DNA from: Syntrophaceae bacterium
GTDB lineage: Bacteria; Desulfobacterota; Syntrophia; Syntrophales; UBA2185
Direction: 5' to 3'
DNA length: 34,953 nucleotides
Assembly: GCA_003153775.1 (NCBI GenBank)
Contig: PMBI01000094.1
Span: 1-34,953 of the forward strand
The notes beneath the pieces are model-generated. The model was not told the origin of the DNA, did no database searches, and saw nothing but the letters and a program-made list of their open reading frames with translations. How positions within the stretch are numbered: the first letter of the stretch is position 1; every line of letters starts with the position of its first letter. A program made the position numbers and the translations under genes. Positions 31,866 through 34,953 of the stretch are shown here, in pieces.

Positions 31866-32432
31866 ATGCATTTCAAGAAACATTTCGTTTTCTGTGTGAT
31901 GATTGTGTTGATATCAATTCTTATGATCTTCGTCTCATGCTCCAAGTCAGGCGGAGATGCAAAGAAGGGTGTTGCATTGGAGGTAATAAGCGCGGGTTTC
32001 GGCAACGCGAAGTCGATGTCAGACAAGTATACGTGTGACGATGTGGACATATCGCCTCCCTTGGAGTGGAAAAACGTGCCGGCTGGCACGAAGTCATTTG
32101 CCGTCATCTCTGAAACACCGGACGCTCCCACGGGCAACTGGGTACAGTGGGTGATCTTTGATATACCCGCCGCTGTGACGAATCTGCCTCAAGGCGTAGC
32201 CAAAACGGGAGAGCTCGATTTCGGAGCAAAACAGGGCAAGAACGACTTTGATCAGGTGGGCTATTTCGGCCCCTGCTTGCCGGCAGGCGAGCATCGCTTC
32301 TACTTCAGGGTTTATGCATTGGACAGCCTGACGAATCTGAAGGCAGGTGCGAAAAAGGAGGAACTCGTTGAGGCCATGAAAGGCCACGTCCTTGCGGAAG
32401 GCTCATTGATGGGCGTCTACGGGCGCGAGTAG
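31866..32432 (+). CDS. PEBP-family (YbhB/YbcL-like) lipoprotein
   Basis: 188 aa. Lipoprotein signal 1-24 with lipobox IFVSC and Cys25. Then the phosphatidylethanolamine-binding protein fold: CDDVDISPPLEWKNVPAGTKSFAVISETPDAPTGNWVQWVIFDIPAAVTNLP and FGPCLPAGEHRFYFRVYALD, the two conserved blocks of the bacterial YbhB/YbcL group. These bind small phosphorylated or other anions; the exact ligand is not known for most. Starts with ATG 31866; AGG lies about 11 bases upstream. The next gene begins 80 bases downstream on the same strand. Confidence 0.9.
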   Translation: MHFKKHFVFCVMIVLISILMIFVSCSKSGGDAKKGVALEVISAGFGNAKSMSDKYTCDDVDISPPLEWKNVPAGTKSFAVISETPDAPTGNWVQWVIFDIPAAVTNLPQGVAKTGELDFGAKQGKNDFDQVGYFGPCLPAGEHRFYFRVYALDSLTNLKAGAKKEELVEAMKGHVLAEGSLMGVYGRE

Positions 32433-32512
32433 AGATCGGAACAGAGTAGAAGCAGGTTTCGAAGAATTGAAGCCTTACAGATTGTAGTTAATTTTACTAA
32501 GGGGGTGCGGTT

Positions 32513-32656
32513 ATGGATTTTTTGACAGGCATGGCTTATTGGGGGATCATCCTTCTTGCCGTAATCAATGCGATCATCGTTTCGCAAATGAAGGTGGTGA
32601 TTCACGGCGAAGAAGAAGAGGGTGACGAAAAGGGAGGCTCATGCAGTGTGGGCTGA
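32513..32656 (+). CDS. Small one-TM accessory protein of the symporter
   Basis: 47 aa: MDFLTGMAYWGIILLAVINA, IIVSQMKVVI, then HGEEEEGDEKGGSCSVG. One membrane helix (about 8-27) with a short acidic, Gly-rich tail. GGGGGTG lies about six bases before the ATG. Small proteins of this kind precede sodium:solute symporter genes in many genomes, and this one sits 88 bases ahead of one, so it is best called a symporter accessory protein. The assignment is by context and shape. Confidence 0.65.
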   Translation: MDFLTGMAYWGIILLAVINAIIVSQMKVVIHGEEEEGDEKGGSCSVG

Positions 32657-32744
32657 TCCTCAATATTACGGAATTGCGACTGCCTGCTTCACAGGGGGTC
32701 GGTTATACCTGTGTCGTTTTTTCACTTAGAAGGAGAACAGTCAT

Positions 32745-34274
32745 ATGGAATACTTAGCGAAACATTGGGCCATAATAGTCATCATGATTGTTTATACTGC
32801 GTTCTGTCTGGGCATCGGGCAGTGGTTTAAGAAGAGGGCCTCCGAAGGTGTCGATGCCTTTTATGTTGCCAAAAGGTCAATACCCGGCTGGGCCATTTCG
32901 CTTGCCTTTTTTTCCACGTTCATAAGCACGAATACATACATCGGGCAGGCGGGGTTCTCGTTTCAGGCGGGCCTCTCCTGGGCCTGGGTCGGTGTTTTCT
33001 GGGTGGTTTTCTGCATGATCTCCTGGCTCCTCCTGGGTCCGAGGATGAGGGTACAGACGGCCAAACTGAGCTCTGTCACAATTCCGGATTATTTTGACTT
33101 CCGCTACAAGAGCACATACTCCAAGGCCATCAGGATCTTCTCCGCCGTCATCATCCTCTTCGCCACTCTGTGGTACATGACGGCGATTGCCAAGGGCTGT
33201 GCCCATTTATTGGTCTCCACGCTCGGTATGTCATATGCCTGGGGTGCCTTCCTCGTTATTTTTGTCACGACGCTCTACTCAGTCATGGGCGGCATGTACA
33301 GCGTACTCTGGACGGATGCCGTGCAGGGACTCATCATGTTCTTTGTTGCGATTCTCATGGTCATGATTCCCGCCATGTACGTGGGCGGTTGGGAACCCCT
33401 GATGGCGAGCGTTGCCAACACGGCGCACCTGACGCCAAAGGGTCAACCCATAGGAAACGGCCTCATGACCTTTTGCACACTTGTCTCTTTCGCATACATC
33501 ACCAGCATCGGCCTTGCCGTCGGCATGAAACAGATAGCCGAACCACGCTGTCTGATCCGGTTTTACTCCATCGACAACGCAAAAAGCATGAAGTTCGCGA
33601 TGATCGCCACCCCGATCTTTCTGGGCATTTCCCTTGCCTGTGTCTTCGCGGTCGGCGCCCTCGTCCATGGGATGGCTACAGACCAGGAAGCCTCCTATCT
33701 CATCAGGCACACGGATGAAGTCGTCGGGTTCATGCTGGCGAAATTCAATAATCCCTGGGTAACGGGGGTCGTCATGGCCGGTCTCTTTGCTGCCGGCATG
33801 TCTTCTTACGCAGCGGTTTCGATCATCGTCGGGACGGCCTTCGTCGGTGACATATGGACGGTTGTAAAGCCTATGGAGCCGAAGAAGCAGGTAAGGTTTA
33901 CAAAATTGCTGATGTGGATCTACAGCGCCATCGTCTTCGTTCTCACACTTTACCCCCCTGCCGGCATCGTAGAGCTGACGGCCTTTTCCGGGGCCGTGTT
34001 TACGGCGGGCTTCTTCCCGGCCGTATTCGGCGGTCTTTTCCTGCGGTGGGGAACAGGGAAGGGCGCCTTCTATTCCATGATCATCGGTATCGCTACAACC
34101 GTTATCTGGCGGTTCGGCCTGCGATTCTATCTTCCCGGGATGAAGGATATCCACGAAATTATACCGGGGTTCATCATTTCCCTCATCGCCTATTTCATCA
34201 TCTGCAGGTTGACGGCAAGCGATATACCTGACAAGGAACATCTGGATCACGTCTTCCACACAAAGACGAGCTGA
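32745..34274 (+). CDS. Sodium:solute symporter (SSS family), possibly for malonate
   Basis: 509 aa, about 13 membrane helices, the normal size for the family. N-terminal helix (WAIIVIMIVYTAFCLGIG) and then the conserved FYVAKRSIPGWAISLAFFSTFISTNTYIGQAGFSFQAG region, where the core helix carries the Na+ and substrate contacts. AGGAG stands before ATG 32745. It is followed by a terminator and then mdcA, so malonate is the likeliest substrate, although a separate operon for mdcA is possible. Substrate specificity in this family cannot be read from sequence alone. Confidence 0.88.
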   Translation: MEYLAKHWAIIVIMIVYTAFCLGIGQWFKKRASEGVDAFYVAKRSIPGWAISLAFFSTFISTNTYIGQAGFSFQAGLSWAWVGVFWVVFCMISWLLLGPRMRVQTAKLSSVTIPDYFDFRYKSTYSKAIRIFSAVIILFATLWYMTAIAKGCAHLLVSTLGMSYAWGAFLVIFVTTLYSVMGGMYSVLWTDAVQGLIMFFVAILMVMIPAMYVGGWEPLMASVANTAHLTPKGQPIGNGLMTFCTLVSFAYITSIGLAVGMKQIAEPRCLIRFYSIDNAKSMKFAMIATPIFLGISLACVFAVGALVHGMATDQEASYLIRHTDEVVGFMLAKFNNPWVTGVVMAGLFAAGMSSYAAVSIIVGTAFVGDIWTVVKPMEPKKQVRFTKLLMWIYSAIVFVLTLYPPAGIVELTAFSGAVFTAGFFPAVFGGLFLRWGTGKGAFYSMIIGIATTVIWRFGLRFYLPGMKDIHEIIPGFIISLIAYFIICRLTASDIPDKEHLDHVFHTKTS

Positions 34275-34295
34275 TCATGAGTCTTTAATGAGAAT

Positions 34296-34333
34296 GGTGT
34301 CCCGCACGTCTTAGAGTGGGGCACCATTTTTTT
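34296..34333 (+). terminator. Intrinsic terminator after the symporter gene
   Basis: GGTG-CCC-CAC pairs with GTG-GGG-CACC around a short loop, followed by seven T. It lies 22 bases after the symporter stop and 20 bases before the mdcA ATG, so the two genes are separated by a strong terminator, or an attenuator ahead of mdcA. Confidence 0.8.
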
Positions 34334-34353
34334 ACATCCCCGGAGGTGAATTT

Positions 34354-34953
34354 ATGGGAGCACAGATTATACATGCAAGAGTTGACTGGGAATCCCGCAA
34401 GAAGGAATACAAGACGCGGATGGCCCAAGCGAAGGCCTTGACGGAAGGAGGGAAAGGCAAGGTTGTTGAGCCCTCCCGCGCCGTTGCCCTCCTCGAGACG
34501 ATCATCCGTCCCGGAGACCGTGTGGCCCTCGAAGGGAACAATCAGAAACAGGCCGAGTTTCTGGCCGACTGTCTCTGTAATGTCAATCCTGCGAAGGTGA
34601 ACGGACTTCATATGGTGCAGTCAGTCATCGCGCTTCCCGCCCACTGCGAGTTATTCGTCCGCGGTATCGCCAAGAAAGTTGATTTTTCGTTTTCGGGTCC
34701 GCAGGCTGTGCAGGTAACAAAGCTTGTGAATGAAGGGAAGATGCAGATCGGGGAGATTCATACCTATCTCGAACTTTTCGCGCGCTATTTCCTCGACCTG
34801 ACGCCGCAAGTCGCCCTGGTAGTCGGTGTCCTCGCGGACAAGAACGGCAACCTCTACACGGGCCCGAACACAGAGGATACGCCTGCCATCGTGGAGGCCA
34901 CGCGGTTCAAGCAGGGCATAGTCGTGGCGCAGGTGGAGAAGGTTACAAGCAAG
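34354..34953 (+). CDS. mdcA: Malonate decarboxylase alpha subunit, 3' end cut by window
   Basis: The alpha subunit transfers the acyl-carrier prosthetic group between acetyl and malonyl (malonyl-S-ACP:acetate transferase) in the malonate decarboxylase complex. The 200 codons visible match family hallmarks: GDRVALEGNNQKQAEFLA, KVNGLHMVQS, ELFVRGIAKKVDFSFSGPQ, GEIHTYLELFARYFLDLTPQV and LADKNGNLYTGPNTEDTPAIVEATRF. GGAGG lies seven bases before ATG 34354. The frame is open to the end of the window, so the remainder (usually about 350 more residues) and the other mdc genes would follow. Confidence 0.92.
   Translation, partial: MGAQIIHARVDWESRKKEYKTRMAQAKALTEGGKGKVVEPSRAVALLETIIRPGDRVALEGNNQKQAEFLADCLCNVNPAKVNGLHMVQSVIALPAHCELFVRGIAKKVDFSFSGPQAVQVTKLVNEGKMQIGEIHTYLELFARYFLDLTPQVALVVGVLADKNGNLYTGPNTEDTPAIVEATRFKQGIVVAQVEKVTSK

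Noticed and set aside
33279-34259. Long minus-strand ORF (326 codons)
   Set aside because: It lies antisense to the symporter and has a composition typical of a shadow frame, rich in charged residues, His and Gly.
1-34953. CRISPR array
   Set aside because: No regularly spaced short repeat was seen on either strand.

Overview
The window looks like a chromosomal stretch of a Deltaproteobacterium in the wide sense (Desulfobacterota, perhaps Syntrophales-like). This is inference from gene content: CsbD, DUF3309 and Thivi_2564-type small proteins, HDOD, PilZ and GGDEF proteins, an acyl-CoA ligase and a PaaG-like crotonase, malonate decarboxylase, and Deltaproteobacterial-style intergenic repeats. 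No rRNA, complete tRNA, complete tmRNA or CRISPR array was seen.

Region 1 (1-7141) is AT-rich and mobile. An unrecognised gene (35-1075) precedes a 29-bp sequence that matches the 3' end of a tmRNA or tRNA gene. The same 29 bp recur at 7113-7141. They bracket a compact element of about 5.8 kb with a tyrosine integrase, an HUH rolling-circle-type Rep, a ribbon-helix-helix protein, a HicA-HicB toxin-antitoxin pair followed by a hypothetical gene, and a rightward pair made of a one-TM protein and a small soluble protein. A tandem TGACCTCTAAA motif sits just inside both ends, as integrase arm sites would.

Region 2 (7111-9166) is a scar zone. The att-like sequence plus its right flank (about 100 bp) recurs at 8031 and, degenerate, at 9033. 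Between the copies lie a single-domain response regulator, a tiny four-cysteine ORF and a hypothetical gene whose C-terminus is written by the repeat.

Region 3 (9167-16057) is a leftward gene set: an exported coiled-coil protein, an alpha/beta hydrolase, a secreted caspase-like protein fused to DUF1566 and PDZ domains, a metallophosphoesterase and an AMP-forming acyl-CoA ligase. A dispersed repeat starting at GACAGCGCCC occupies several of its intergenic gaps.

Region 4 (16772-25402) is leftward and envelope- or stress-flavoured: a COG4705 membrane protein, Thivi_2564, CsbD, DUF3309 and a second CsbD protein, small exported proteins and lipoproteins, an exported carboxymuconolactone-decarboxylase-like protein, a YncE-like beta-propeller, DoxX, a CBS-pair protein and an HDOD protein.

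Region 5 (25787-31286) holds a crotonase and a MarR regulator that share a 14-bp palindromic operator placed identically against the -10 box, then a RhlE-type helicase, a zinc-ribbon PilZ protein and a GGDEF diguanylate cyclase. Region 6 (31866-34953, rightward) has a PEBP lipoprotein, a small accessory protein with a sodium:solute symporter, and the start of malonate decarboxylase alpha subunit (mdcA), cut by the window end. The last three suggest malonate uptake and decarboxylation.
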